Shown one piece after another: positions 26,971 to 35,106 of a stretch of 64,000 nucleotides of DNA. Every line of letters begins with the position of its first letter. The first letter of the stretch is position 1. The notes under the pieces are model-generated. The model did not search any database and had not been told where the DNA came from. It saw only the letters and a list, made by a program, of their open reading frames with translations. The DNA comes from Aquificota bacterium. Its GTDB lineage: Bacteria > Aquificota > Aquificia > Desulfurobacteriales > DQVG01. The DNA lies in NCBI GenBank assembly GCA_027002265.1, contig JAMOTM010000055.1, forward strand, positions 43,677 to 107,676, given 5' to 3'. A program made the translations under genes and the position numbers.

Positions 26971-28660
26971 ATTATTTTTGTTTTTTTTTCTTTTTTTAAA
27001 CTTATCTTATGCAAAACTACCTTTTAAAATTGTAGGTGAAATTCCTAAAAATATACTTAATCAAATAGAAAAAACTTATACTAACGAAACTCCTTTAGAA
27101 ATTTCTAAGATAATTTCAAATATTCCTACATTTAAAGCTGTTTATATTAAAAATAAAAACACAATTTATGTTCTTAGGGATTATTATATTCAAGATATAA
27201 AAATAAAAAAATGTCCTTCGAATTTTGATAAAAATCTTCTTTATTCTCTTTTAATTCTTCAAAAATATACGGAATACAATAATCAAAAAAAGCAATTTTT
27301 AAAAATATATATAAAAGAAATTTTTAAAGTTTTTGGTTACAAAGTAAAGAAAATAGATATAGAAGAAAAATATGAGGGAAAAGCTGTAAAGTTATATCTA
27401 TATATAGATGCAGATAAATTTAAAAGTATTTCATCAAAAAAAATTAGTGTTAAGGAAAAGATAAAAAATTTTTTGAATTTTATTAAAAATATAGTTAAGG
27501 AGAAACCAAAACTTAAAAATAAAAAAATATGTAAAGATAAAAATAGAAAAGTAGGAATAATAGTTTTCTATGGATTAGATAGAAGTAATATAGATGCTTT
27601 TGAAAACGCAATTCTTTTAAAACCCGGTGAAAAATTTTCTCAAGAAAAACTTTCAAAAACTATAAATTTACTTTATTCTTCGGGTTATTTCTTTAGTATA
27701 AAGGTTAAAAAAGTTTATACAAATAATAAGATCCACCTTATTTTTGATGTCCGGGATGCTCCAAAATATAAAATAAAAAGTTATATTGGATATAACTTTT
27801 TATATGGACTTGCCTTTGATTTAAATTTAATAGGTATTTCACCTTTTAAAAAGGGTATCATATATAGTTTAGGAATAAAATATCAAAAAAATAGATTATT
27901 TGATATAACTTTAAAAGGTGAAAAAAACTTTATGTCTTTATCTACAGAATTTAAAAAGGAAAAACTTTCTGATTTAAGTACTAGATCTATTTCTTTATAT
28001 GCTCAAAAGAAATTTTTCTTTTTATATGGAAAAGTAGTTCCAGAAATAGGTTTAACTTATAAGGATATAAAGGAAGAAAAATTTTCCCGAGTTTTGATGT
28101 ATTTAAAACTCTATGCAGAAAGAAAAAATTTAGATAGCTTAATTTTTCCAACAAAGGGATATTTGATTTCTTTAGATACGAAATATATGTTTTCTTTTAA
28201 TCTTTACTACAATATTATAAAGTTAAACCCTAAACTTTTGCTTTTTTTACCTGTAAAGGAGGAGATACTAACTTATAAATTTTTAATAAATGCAGGATAT
28301 TTAAAAAATCTAAAAGAAAATAAGGACGCAAGCGAATATTTTTACCTTGGTGGATTTAATAATTTAAGAGGTTTTGATTATAAGAGTATAGGACCGGCGA
28401 AATGGTATGTAAATCTTCAAGATGAGCTTCTTTATAGAATTAGAGATAAGATATTTATAGGTCCTTTTTTTGATTTTGCTCTTGTAAATATAAATAAAAA
28501 AAATAAAATTTATTCGAGTGCTGGTATAGAGAATGGTTTTATAACTCCTCTTGGAGATATTCTTTTTTATATTGCTTATAAAATTAAGGAAAATGATGTA
28601 ATATTTGATAATATAAAAGATAGATTATCTTTTGGATTTATGGTTGGACTCACATTTTAA
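26951..28660 (+). CDS. OMP85-family outer-membrane protein (BamA/TamA-like)
   Basis: 569 residues. A signal peptide (hydrophobic to LSYA) is followed by two or three POTRA-like segments (up to about 270; LKPGEKFSQEKLSKTINLLY is a clear POTRA pattern) and a C-terminal beta-barrel with GGFNNLRGFDYKSIGP, the conserved RGF motif of loop 6. Fewer POTRAs than BamA's five suggests a TamA or another OMP85 type. Inserts or exports outer-membrane proteins or lipids. Starts at a TTG inside the radical SAM gene (20-nt overlap) and precedes lptA, so it is an envelope-assembly operon. Confidence 0.82.
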   Translation: MLGKSFKLFLFFFLFLNLSYAKLPFKIVGEIPKNILNQIEKTYTNETPLEISKIISNIPTFKAVYIKNKNTIYVLRDYYIQDIKIKKCPSNFDKNLLYSLLILQKYTEYNNQKKQFLKIYIKEIFKVFGYKVKKIDIEEKYEGKAVKLYLYIDADKFKSISSKKISVKEKIKNFLNFIKNIVKEKPKLKNKKICKDKNRKVGIIVFYGLDRSNIDAFENAILLKPGEKFSQEKLSKTINLLYSSGYFFSIKVKKVYTNNKIHLIFDVRDAPKYKIKSYIGYNFLYGLAFDLNLIGISPFKKGIIYSLGIKYQKNRLFDITLKGEKNFMSLSTEFKKEKLSDLSTRSISLYAQKKFFFLYGKVVPEIGLTYKDIKEEKFSRVLMYLKLYAERKNLDSLIFPTKGYLISLDTKYMFSFNLYYNIIKLNPKLLLFLPVKEEILTYKFLINAGYLKNLKENKDASEYFYLGGFNNLRGFDYKSIGPAKWYVNLQDELLYRIRDKIFIGPFFDFALVNINKKNKIYSSAGIENGFITPLGDILFYIAYKIKENDVIFDNIKDRLSFGFMVGLTF

Positions 28661-28674
28661 AAGGAGTGGAAAAA

Positions 28675-29079
28675 TTGAAAAAAGTAGTGCTTTTATTTTC
28701 TTTGATTTTTTCGTTAGGATTTTCCAAAAACTTAAATTCTAAAAATCCGGAAAAAGTTTATATTTACTCGGATAAAGCGGAATTTGATTTAAAAAGTTAT
28801 CATATGGTGTATAAAGGCAATGTTCTTATTATTTCTCCTGAATTTAATGCTACTTGTGAAAGGGCCGATGTATATTTAGATAAAGAATATAACCCTGTTT
28901 ACATTTATGGATACAATGATGTTCTTATTGAAAATGGAAACATTTATATAAAAGCAAATTTCTTTTTTTATGATGTAAAAAATAAAAAAATAAAACTTAA
29001 GGGAAACGTGAAAATTACTATAAATGATATTAAAAACTTTAAAAAAAGGAAAAAAGAAAAATTAAATGCTAGAAGTTAA
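28675..29079 (+). CDS. lptA: LptA/OstA-like periplasmic LPS transport protein
   Basis: 134 residues with a signal peptide (MKKVVLLFSLIFSLGFS) and the OstA repeat pattern: VYIYSDKAEFDLKSYHMVYKGNV, then ADVYLDKEYNPVYIYGYNDV and KLKGNVKI. It would form the periplasmic bridge for LPS. AAGGAG lies 8 nt before TTG 28675, so I take that start rather than the GTG at 28666, which overlaps the Shine-Dalgarno sequence. Overlaps lptB by 14 nt. Confidence 0.85.
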   Translation: MKKVVLLFSLIFSLGFSKNLNSKNPEKVYIYSDKAEFDLKSYHMVYKGNVLIISPEFNATCERADVYLDKEYNPVYIYGYNDVLIENGNIYIKANFFFYDVKNKKIKLKGNVKITINDIKNFKKRKKEKLNARS

Positions 29080-29785
29080 AAATTTATATAAATCTTTTGG
29101 AAAAAGACAAATTTTAAAAAATATAAATCTTTATTTAAAGAAAAATGAAATTGTAGGAATTCTTGGACCAAATGGTTCTGGAAAAACTACTTTATTTAAG
29201 TGCATTTTAGGACTTTTAAAAGTAGATAAGGGAAAAATAATTTTAGAAAATAAACTCTTAAATGATCTTCCGATATACAAAAGAGCTCAATTTGGTCTTT
29301 CTTATCTTCCTCAAGAGATTAGCGTTTTTCCAGATTTAACAGCTTATGAAAATATTTTTTGTGTACTTGAGTATTATTCTAAAAATCCACACGAAAAAAC
29401 AGAAAAACTTTTAAAAGAATTTAATTTGGAAAAAGTAAAAGATGTTAAAGCTAAATATCTTTCTGGAGGACAAAAAAGAAGGCTTGAGATCGCAAGAGCT
29501 TTAAGTATATCTCCTAAATATATTTTACTTGATGAACCTTTTGCAGGAGTAGATCCTATATCTATTAACGATATAAAAGGTATTATAAAAAAATTAAAGG
29601 AAAAAGGCCTTGGAGTTTTAATTACGGATCATAATGTTTTAGAAATGCTTAACTTTACTGATAGAAATTATATACTATATGAAGGTGAAATTTTAGCTTC
29701 AGGAACTAGAGAAGATATTTTAAAAAATAAAAAAGTAAAGGAAATTTATTTGGGACATCTTGCAGATATTGCAAAAAAAATCTAA
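29066..29785 (+). CDS. lptB: LPS export ABC transporter ATP-binding protein
   Basis: 239 residues. Walker A GPNGSGKTTLFK, Q-loop LPQEISVFPDLT (LptB-specific), signature LSGGQKRRLEIARAL and Walker B YILLDEPFAGVDP, H-loop TDHNV. Powers LPS extraction with LptF/LptG, which are not in the window. Directly follows lptA. Confidence 0.95.
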   Translation: MLEVKNLYKSFGKRQILKNINLYLKKNEIVGILGPNGSGKTTLFKCILGLLKVDKGKIILENKLLNDLPIYKRAQFGLSYLPQEISVFPDLTAYENIFCVLEYYSKNPHEKTEKLLKEFNLEKVKDVKAKYLSGGQKRRLEIARALSISPKYILLDEPFAGVDPISINDIKGIIKKLKEKGLGVLITDHNVLEMLNFTDRNYILYEGEILASGTREDILKNKKVKEIYLGHLADIAKKI

Positions 29786-29859
29786 TTATCTCTTGAAATA
29801 TTTTTTTCTTTTCTTAAATTCCAAATTAAAATATTATTATAACTTTAGGAGGTTTCATT

Positions 29860-30330
29860 ATGATTACTACTCAAAACCTAATTCAAATCCTAGAAGAACG
29901 TTCTAATATAGATAGAAAACTTTTAAGAAGAATTTTAATTTTACTTGAATTTGCTTTAAGAAAAAAAGATGGTTCTCCAACAGCTTTTGCAGAAAAATTT
30001 AATATAAAAACATTTGATGATTTATACAATTTCTTTAAAGAAACTAAAGAGCTTCTTAAAAAAGATCATGAAAGAGAAGCTTTTAATAACTTAACTGAAC
30101 TTTGGAAATCTGTGGCATCTAGAACTCAATATTGGATTATGCAAACTTTCGGAGAAGAAAATGAAAGAGACGCTTTATTTGCAGCAAGCGTTTTTGTTAT
30201 GAGAACTTTAGGTATAATTTTAGATAATCTAATTCCTTTAAAGAAAATAATAAAAACTTTAGATGAAGTTGCAAGTGTAGTTACAGAGTATGTAAACTTA
30301 CAAAAGTTCGAGGCTGAGGATAGGGAGTAA
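29860..30330 (+). CDS. Conserved-looking hypothetical protein upstream of mqnE
   Basis: 156 residues, wholly helical by composition, no signal peptide or membrane segment. I do not recognise it. It has a strong AGGAGG site and its stop lies only 3 nt before the mqnE start, so the two are co-translated. Features: LEERSNIDRKLLRRILILL near the N-terminus and a central WKSVASRTQYWIMQTFG. A role near menaquinone synthesis would be guesswork. Confidence 0.75.
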   Translation: MITTQNLIQILEERSNIDRKLLRRILILLEFALRKKDGSPTAFAEKFNIKTFDDLYNFFKETKELLKKDHEREAFNNLTELWKSVASRTQYWIMQTFGEENERDALFAASVFVMRTLGIILDNLIPLKKIIKTLDEVASVVTEYVNLQKFEAEDRE

Positions 30331-30333
30331 ATT

Positions 30334-31368
30334 TTGAATATAAAGGAAGCTAAAGAGCTTTTGGATTTAAGTTTAGAAGAGCTTTCTAATTTAGCTTTAG
30401 AAAAGAAAAAGAAAATATCAAAAGATTTTGTTTTTTTTACTCACAATTTTCATATAAATTACTCAAATGAATGCCTTGCCCTGTGTCCTATTTGTGCCTT
30501 CGGGAAACCTTTGGGGCAGGGCTATACTCTTTCTTTAGAGGATATAGAAAATAAACTTAGGGATTTAAAAGAAAAAAGGAAAAATATTTTAGAAATTCAT
30601 ATCGTAGGTTCCTTAAATCCAGAGCTTCCTTATAGATATTATATTTCTCTTTTAGAGCTTGCAAAAAAGTATTTTCCAGAAGCTACGTTAAAAGCTTTTA
30701 CGGCAACAGAAATTGCTTATCTTGCAGGTCAAGAAAAAAAGAGTATAAAAGAAGTTTTAAGTGATTTTAAAGTGGCTGGTCTTGAAGTTTTACCTGGAGG
30801 CGGAGCTGAAATCCTAAAAGATGAGCTTAGAAAAATTCTTTGTCCGAAAAAAGTAGATACAAAAACTTATCTTGAGGTTCACAGAACTGCTCATAACCTT
30901 GGTATAAAAAGCAATATTACTATGCTTTTTGGTCATATAGAAACTTGGGAGGATATTTTAGAGCACTTAAGTATCGTTAATAATCTTTATAATGAAACTG
31001 GAGGTTTTTTAGTATTTATTCCTCTTTTGTTTCATCCTAAAAACACAAAGTTTGAAAAAAGGGTGAAAAAAGCTTTTCCTTCAAAAGTTTATAGAGTAAT
31101 TGCTTTAAGTCGCTTGCTTTTAGATATTCCCCATATAAAAGCTTATTGGATAATGCTTACGCCAAAAATTGCTCAAACTTCTCTTTTATTTGGAGCAGAT
31201 GACTTAGATGGATGTGTATATGAAGAAAAAATAACAAAATTTGCAAAAAGAAAATCTCCAGATTACTTGGATGAGGAAAATATAAAAAGACTTATTCTTG
31301 ATGTAGGCTTTACTCCAGTTTTAAGAGATGGAAAGTTTAATATAAAAAAGATATATAAAGAAAGTTAA
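30334..31368 (+). CDS. mqnE: Aminofutalosine synthase (radical SAM)
   Basis: 344 residues. Radical SAM site C-x3-C-x2-C in ECLALCPICAFGK, then LKAFTATEIAYLAG, LEVLPGGGAEIL, EVHRTAHNLGIKSNITML, FGHIETWED and GGFLVFIPLLFHP, the MqnE/MqnC-type pattern closest to MqnE. It joins the enolpyruvyl-benzoate product of MqnA to SAM, giving aminofutalosine for menaquinone. The start is a TTG at 30334 behind GGGAG. No other mqn genes are in the window. Confidence 0.88.
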   Translation: MNIKEAKELLDLSLEELSNLALEKKKKISKDFVFFTHNFHINYSNECLALCPICAFGKPLGQGYTLSLEDIENKLRDLKEKRKNILEIHIVGSLNPELPYRYYISLLELAKKYFPEATLKAFTATEIAYLAGQEKKSIKEVLSDFKVAGLEVLPGGGAEILKDELRKILCPKKVDTKTYLEVHRTAHNLGIKSNITMLFGHIETWEDILEHLSIVNNLYNETGGFLVFIPLLFHPKNTKFEKRVKKAFPSKVYRVIALSRLLLDIPHIKAYWIMLTPKIAQTSLLFGADDLDGCVYEEKITKFAKRKSPDYLDEENIKRLILDVGFTPVLRDGKFNIKKIYKES

Positions 31369-31443
31369 AAAAGTTAAAATGAAAATAAACCTATAGTAAA
31401 TTACAAAAAAGCATAACTTTGAAAGTAAAAATTGAGTGTAAAA

Positions 31444-31806
31444 TTAGATCATATTTGGAAACTAGTTTTGGAAAACACTTTTAAAAATTTTTAGAGTTTT
31501 TCTTTCCACAAATAGCAAAGTATATTAATTTTTCAAAGGAAATTAAAATAAGAGATAAAGCTTTAATTGAAATTTTTGAAGTTGAAATTGAAAAAGATAA
31601 ATAAACTTTAATTTCTGAAGATAGATATACAGATTTTTTAGTGGAAGTTACTTTAAAGTCTCAAGAAAAAAGATATATGCTTATCCATGTTGAAATTCAA
31701 GGCTATAAACAAGAAATCTTTCCAGAAAGAATGTTTGATTACTATTGTCGTCTAAGACCAAAAGCTAAAAAGGACAGGTATTCTTATCAAAATTCATTAG
31801 ATTTGC
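31444..31806 (+). pseudogene. Decayed Rpn/PD-(D/E)XK family nuclease (transposase-like) fragment
   Basis: Reading through one frameshift (a T run near 31490) and one in-frame TAA (near 31602) gives the start of an Rpn-family protein: LDHIWKLVLENTFKNF, then FFPQIAKYINFSKEIK, then EDRYTDFLVEVTLKSQ and LIHVEIQGYKQE with ERMFDYYCRL. The latter holds the D...E-x-Q/H-x-E nuclease core. The C-terminal half is missing. Rpn proteins are mobile recombination-promoting nucleases, so this marks an insertion-prone site. Confidence 0.75.
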
Positions 31807-31995
31807 CTTCATAATAAAGGCTAATAGCTAACAAATATTTAAGCATGTTTAAACTTTTACTATAAGCTTTAGTTTTTCTTATAAGTCTTGTATTTTTGGG
31901 AACTAACTATAAGCTTTTAAGTTGTGATATACTATTGAATGTAGATAACTGGAATAAAAAATATTAATACAAAAGGATATAGGGTCTTAATTTTT
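31807..31995. other. Non-coding AT-rich gap
   Basis: Follows the Rpn pseudogene; stops in all frames. Only diffuse AT-rich repeats such as two TATAAGCTTT-like copies (near 31862 and 31909) were seen. May hold the promoter of the small cassette that follows. Confidence 0.4.
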
Positions 31996-32487
31996 ATGGC
32001 TTTATGGAAATTTTATATCGCCGAGTACAAAGACGAGAAAAAATGGAAGAAACATGTAAAAAAACATATAAAGCAGTTTGTACTTTTGTCAGATGAGGAT
32101 TTGCCTGTACCGAACAAAATTTTATATAGGGAAATCTTATATAGAGATATAAATTTAACTTTACTTTTTGGAGCAGAATTATACTTGATACTTTTTGAAC
32201 CTTCAGATTATAGAAAAAAATTTGTGCTATTTAATAAAAATACAGGTTGGATGATGATTCTTTTGCCAAATGAAAATTTGAACTTAATCTTAACAGCGCT
32301 TTATTTAGAATACCAAGTAGATCCAAAAGATTATTTTCAGTATGAAAAGGGATATAAATACTTACAAAAGGAGTTTCCAAATGAAGATGAAAGATTGCAA
32401 AGAGAAGGATTCTTTAGATTACCTAATGAAAAGGAAAAAAAGTTTCTTTGTCAGATACGAAACAAATGTAAATATGTGGGATGCTAA
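31996..32487 (+). CDS. Hypothetical protein, first gene of SecB-like cassette (possible frameshifted half)
   Basis: 163 residues, not recognised. N-terminus MALWKFYIAEYKDEKKWKKH; a hydrophobic core LTLLFGAELYLILFEP in the middle. Codon use is normal for this genome up to a run of seven A at 32435-32441; the last 14 residues look out of frame. From that run on, the +1 frame (ending 32797) has the coding character. The two may therefore be one ~267-residue protein interrupted by one base in the A-run, or expressed by slippage there. The ribosome binding site is weak. Confidence 0.5.
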   Translation: MALWKFYIAEYKDEKKWKKHVKKHIKQFVLLSDEDLPVPNKILYREILYRDINLTLLFGAELYLILFEPSDYRKKFVLFNKNTGWMMILLPNENLNLILTALYLEYQVDPKDYFQYEKGYKYLQKEFPNEDERLQREGFFRLPNEKEKKFLCQIRNKCKYVGC

Positions 32488-32797
32488 GGAGTATGATGAA
32501 TTAAGTGATTATTTTGATTTGGAGGATATGATAATATCTAGATATTGGCTTTTATTTTTAGAGAAAAATAATTTACTTGAAGAAAGGGAAGTAGAAAAAC
32601 TAAAAAGGTTAGAACAAAAATTTAATAATAAAAATATAAAAAACTTTATAAAAGAAAAATATGGTTATTTGTATAAAAAATGGATAGAACCTTTTGAAAA
32701 TAAATATGAAAAAATTTCAAAAGAGATGCTAATAAGTTACATTAATAAATCTGGAGATAAAAATGAAAATAACTCCTTACCAACAAATGCTGCTTGA
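32381..32797 (+). CDS. Hypothetical protein, second gene (or 3' half) of SecB-like cassette
   Basis: 139 residues from the ATG at 32381, which has AAAGGAG at a good distance; it overlaps the previous gene by 107 nt in another frame. The first ~20 residues use AGG and other rare codons and may not be real; the rest (VRYETNVNMWDAKEYDEL, then DLEDMIISRYWLLFLEKN) looks like ordinary protein. Charged, helical, no known domain. Its 3' end overlaps the SecB-like gene by 35 nt, implying coupled translation. Confidence 0.5.
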   Translation: MKMKDCKEKDSLDYLMKRKKSFFVRYETNVNMWDAKEYDELSDYFDLEDMIISRYWLLFLEKNNLLEEREVEKLKRLEQKFNNKNIKNFIKEKYGYLYKKWIEPFENKYEKISKEMLISYINKSGDKNENNSLPTNAA

Positions 32798-33191
32798 AAA
32801 CTTTTATATTGAAAAATTTTGTTTTAAAGTAAATCGGAATATATATAAGGATAATGCGGTTCCCATTTATAAAAATTTAGATCTCAAAATAGAGATCTAT
32901 AGAGAATCTAATGATAATAAAAAAGTAAAAGTAATTATGTTTATTAATACTTCCGAAAAGAGTAAATCCATAATAGATTTTGAAGTAGAAGCGCATAGCT
33001 TATTTTTTATTAAAGATGAAAAGGAATGTGAAAAAAGACTATTAATAACAATGATTATGGTCACATATTCAACTTTAAGAGGATTTCTAATGGAGAGATT
33101 ACCTATAAAAAGGGAAAAAATAAAGGGTCATATGTATACTGTTATACCGCCTCTTATATCTACGGAAGATTTATTAAATGCTATAGAGTGA
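32763..33191 (+). CDS. SecB-like chaperone
   Basis: 142 residues. The central and C-terminal parts follow the SecB fold pattern: LDLKIEIYRES, NKKVKVIMFINTSEK, DFEVEAHSLFFIKD, then STLRGFLMERLP and VIPPLISTEDLL (the SecB equivalents are the FxxxVxxxGIFxI strand, PYxRExI helix and LxPxNFxxL end). SecB-like proteins outside Proteobacteria are often solitary or serve toxin-antitoxin-chaperone (TAC) operons. GGAG lies 6 nt before the ATG. It is the last gene of the cassette. The fold assignment is by eye only. Confidence 0.6.
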   Translation: MKITPYQQMLLENFYIEKFCFKVNRNIYKDNAVPIYKNLDLKIEIYRESNDNKKVKVIMFINTSEKSKSIIDFEVEAHSLFFIKDEKECEKRLLITMIMVTYSTLRGFLMERLPIKREKIKGHMYTVIPPLISTEDLLNAIE

Positions 33192-33555
33192 TTTCTATTG
33201 CAAAAATTTTGATATAAAATGTTTATAAACGATTTTTTTAATTTTTAATTTGTGCTTGCCCATTTCGCATATCCATTTCTAACATTTTAGACAATAATTA
33301 AGCTACTCCAATAAGAGTACTTGTATCTAGTGCTAATATTTATTGCTTTTATGACAGTATTCTTCTCCTAACTTTCCTTCCCGCGAAAGTGATATAAATT
33401 AATATATCTAATTAAGTTAACTTATAACTTATTATAAATTCTTAAAAACAAAAGTTAAGTTATAATACTTTATACTTCTAAATGTTTTAAAGTAGTGTAG
33501 ATTTAAATCTAGAATAAAAAAATATTTTTATATCAATATCTATAGAGGATTCTTT
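33192..33555. promoter_or_regulatory. 364-nt gap with inverted repeats ahead of the methyltransferase-Argonaute unit
   Basis: No gene. Near its 3' end are a palindrome AAGTTAACTT (33414-33423) and a perfect 10-bp inverted repeat TTATAACTTA / TAAGTTATAA (33422-33431 and 33456-33465), plausible operators or a hairpin in the leader of the Argonaute-containing unit. On the minus strand a short stretch reads ILALDTSTLIGVA between stops (about 33310-33350), perhaps a gene remnant, but too short to name. Confidence 0.45.
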
Positions 33556-34389
33556 ATGAAAACTATGTTAACAATAGTAAGTACCAAGAAAAAACCAAGT
33601 TTAGAAGATATAAAACGAGCAAAGGAAATTTCTAAAGCTTTAAATTTACCTTATTTTAAACGTGGAAAATTAACTATTGAAAAGCTTTTTAAAAAGGTTA
33701 AAGAAATTTTTAAAACCGATAAAGTACGGCTTCTTTTAGTAGAAAATCTAAATTTAAAACTTATAACTCCTAATAAAAAGGAATTATTTTTTCATCCTGG
33801 TCTTTTAAAAATTAGATTTTTAAATATCTTAAAGAAAGAAAAACAGAATATAGATTCTAATGATGACTTATTTTATAAAGTTTTAGATTTAAAAGAAGGA
33901 GATTTAGTTTTAGACTGCAATTTGGGATTATGTCAAGATGCTCTTTTATGTGCCTATAAAACAAAAAATACAGTTATAGGTCTTGAAATAGATAAAGTAA
34001 TCGCCTTAGTTGTTAGGGATGGACTGAAAAAATACAACTTTACAGGTAAAATGAAAATTTTTAATAAGCTAAAAGAAAATTTATATACGATTTGTATAGA
34101 TAATAAAAAATATCTAGAAACTGCCAAAGATAACAGCTTTGATGTGGTTTATTTTTCTCCTATGTTTATAAATCCAAAGTGGGAATGCTCTCAAATGATG
34201 CCTTTAAGGGAAATTGCTATAAAAAGCTTTCCAGATAAAGAAACTTTGGAAAATGCTAAAAGAGTAGCAAGAAAAAGAGTAGTTATAAAAATAAACAAAG
34301 GGGCTCATGAGCTTTTTGATTATTTAAATGATTTTGAGATTGTTAAAGCACAGACCCGTCTTGAGTATTTAGTATGGAAAAAGAAGTAG
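33556..34389 (+). CDS. Class I SAM-dependent methyltransferase (RsmJ/YpiP-like)
   Basis: 277 residues. SAM-binding region LVLDCNLGLCQDALLCAY and IGLEIDKVIALVVRDGL, then FDVVYFSPMFINPK, resemble RsmJ, the 16S rRNA guanine-N2 methyltransferase, and the Firmicutes YpiP group. An N-terminal ~85-residue part (KRAKEISKALNLPYFKRGKL) is shared with YpiP-type proteins. Likely target is a nucleic acid, but not proven. First gene of the unit leading into the Argonaute; overlaps the ABC gene by 16 nt. Confidence 0.7.
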   Translation: MKTMLTIVSTKKKPSLEDIKRAKEISKALNLPYFKRGKLTIEKLFKKVKEIFKTDKVRLLLVENLNLKLITPNKKELFFHPGLLKIRFLNILKKEKQNIDSNDDLFYKVLDLKEGDLVLDCNLGLCQDALLCAYKTKNTVIGLEIDKVIALVVRDGLKKYNFTGKMKIFNKLKENLYTICIDNKKYLETAKDNSFDVVYFSPMFINPKWECSQMMPLREIAIKSFPDKETLENAKRVARKRVVIKINKGAHELFDYLNDFEIVKAQTRLEYLVWKKK

Positions 34390-35105
34390 TTATTGAAGTT
34401 AAGGATTTAGTAACAAAGTTAAAAAATAAAATTATTCATAATAAACTTAATTTAAAAGTTTTCAAAAATGAAATTCTTGTAATTTTTGGTCCTTCCGGAG
34501 AAGGAAAATCGGTTCTTTTAAAAACAATAGTAGGTTTAATTAAACCGTATAAAGGACATGTTTATGTTCTTGGAAAAGATATTCCTAAGCTTTCTCAAAA
34601 AGAGCTTTACGAAATTAGAAAAAAAATAAATTATGTTTTTCAAAATGATACTCTGTTTGATGAATATCTTGTTTGGGAAAATGTTATGTTTTATTACTTA
34701 GAACATGGTCTTATGGAAAAATCAGAAGCTAGAAAGAAGGCTTTGGAATATTTAAAAATAGTAAATCTAGAGTCACATGCGGACTATTATCCTAAAGAGC
34801 TTTCTGGAGGTCAAAGAAAAAGGGTTTCTATAGCAAGAGTTTTAAGTTTAAATCCAGATATTATTCTTTTTGATGAACCAACTTCGGGTTTAGATCCTAT
34901 AAATACAAAAAATATTCATAAATTAATTTTAGATCTAAAAGAAAAAGGGAAAACTTGCCTTTTAGTATCCCATGATATTCAAGAAAGTTTAAAAATTGCT
35001 GACCGAGTGGCTTTTTTATATAGAGGAAAAATAATATTTACAGGAACTCCTTATGAATTTAAATCTTGTTATATACCTGTGATTAGAGCATTTTTGGGGT
35101 ATTAA
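34374..35105 (+). CDS. ABC transporter ATP-binding protein, MlaF-like, without permease neighbour
   Basis: 243 residues. Walker A GPSGEGKSVLLKTI, Q-loop VFQNDTLFDEYLVWENV, signature LSGGQRKRVSIARVL, Walker B ILFDEPTSGLDP, as in MlaF, the ATPase of retrograde phospholipid transport (GPSGxGKS with this Q-loop is MlaF-like). No mlaE, mlaD or other permease follows; instead the Argonaute gene begins 1 nt after its stop. Either an orphan ATPase of a transporter elsewhere, or a remnant into which the Argonaute unit was placed. Confidence 0.85.
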   Translation: MEKEVVIEVKDLVTKLKNKIIHNKLNLKVFKNEILVIFGPSGEGKSVLLKTIVGLIKPYKGHVYVLGKDIPKLSQKELYEIRKKINYVFQNDTLFDEYLVWENVMFYYLEHGLMEKSEARKKALEYLKIVNLESHADYYPKELSGGQRKRVSIARVLSLNPDIILFDEPTSGLDPINTKNIHKLILDLKEKGKTCLLVSHDIQESLKIADRVAFLYRGKIIFTGTPYEFKSCYIPVIRAFLGY

Positions 35106-35106
35106 A

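Noticed and set aside
32434-32475. A-AAA-AAG as a dnaX-type -1 slippery site
   Set aside because: A -1 shift leads to a stop after about nine codons; only a +1 shift (or a one-A length change) joins the two long frames.
33305-33355. Minus-strand ILALDTSTLIGVA as the start of tsaB or a PIN toxin
   Set aside because: Flanked by stops within a few codons on both sides and no further similarity; too short to call a gene or pseudogene.
34374-35105. Reading the ABC ATPase as part of a lipid transporter in this locus
   Set aside because: No permease, MCE-domain or other mla-like gene is adjacent; only the ATPase can be supported.
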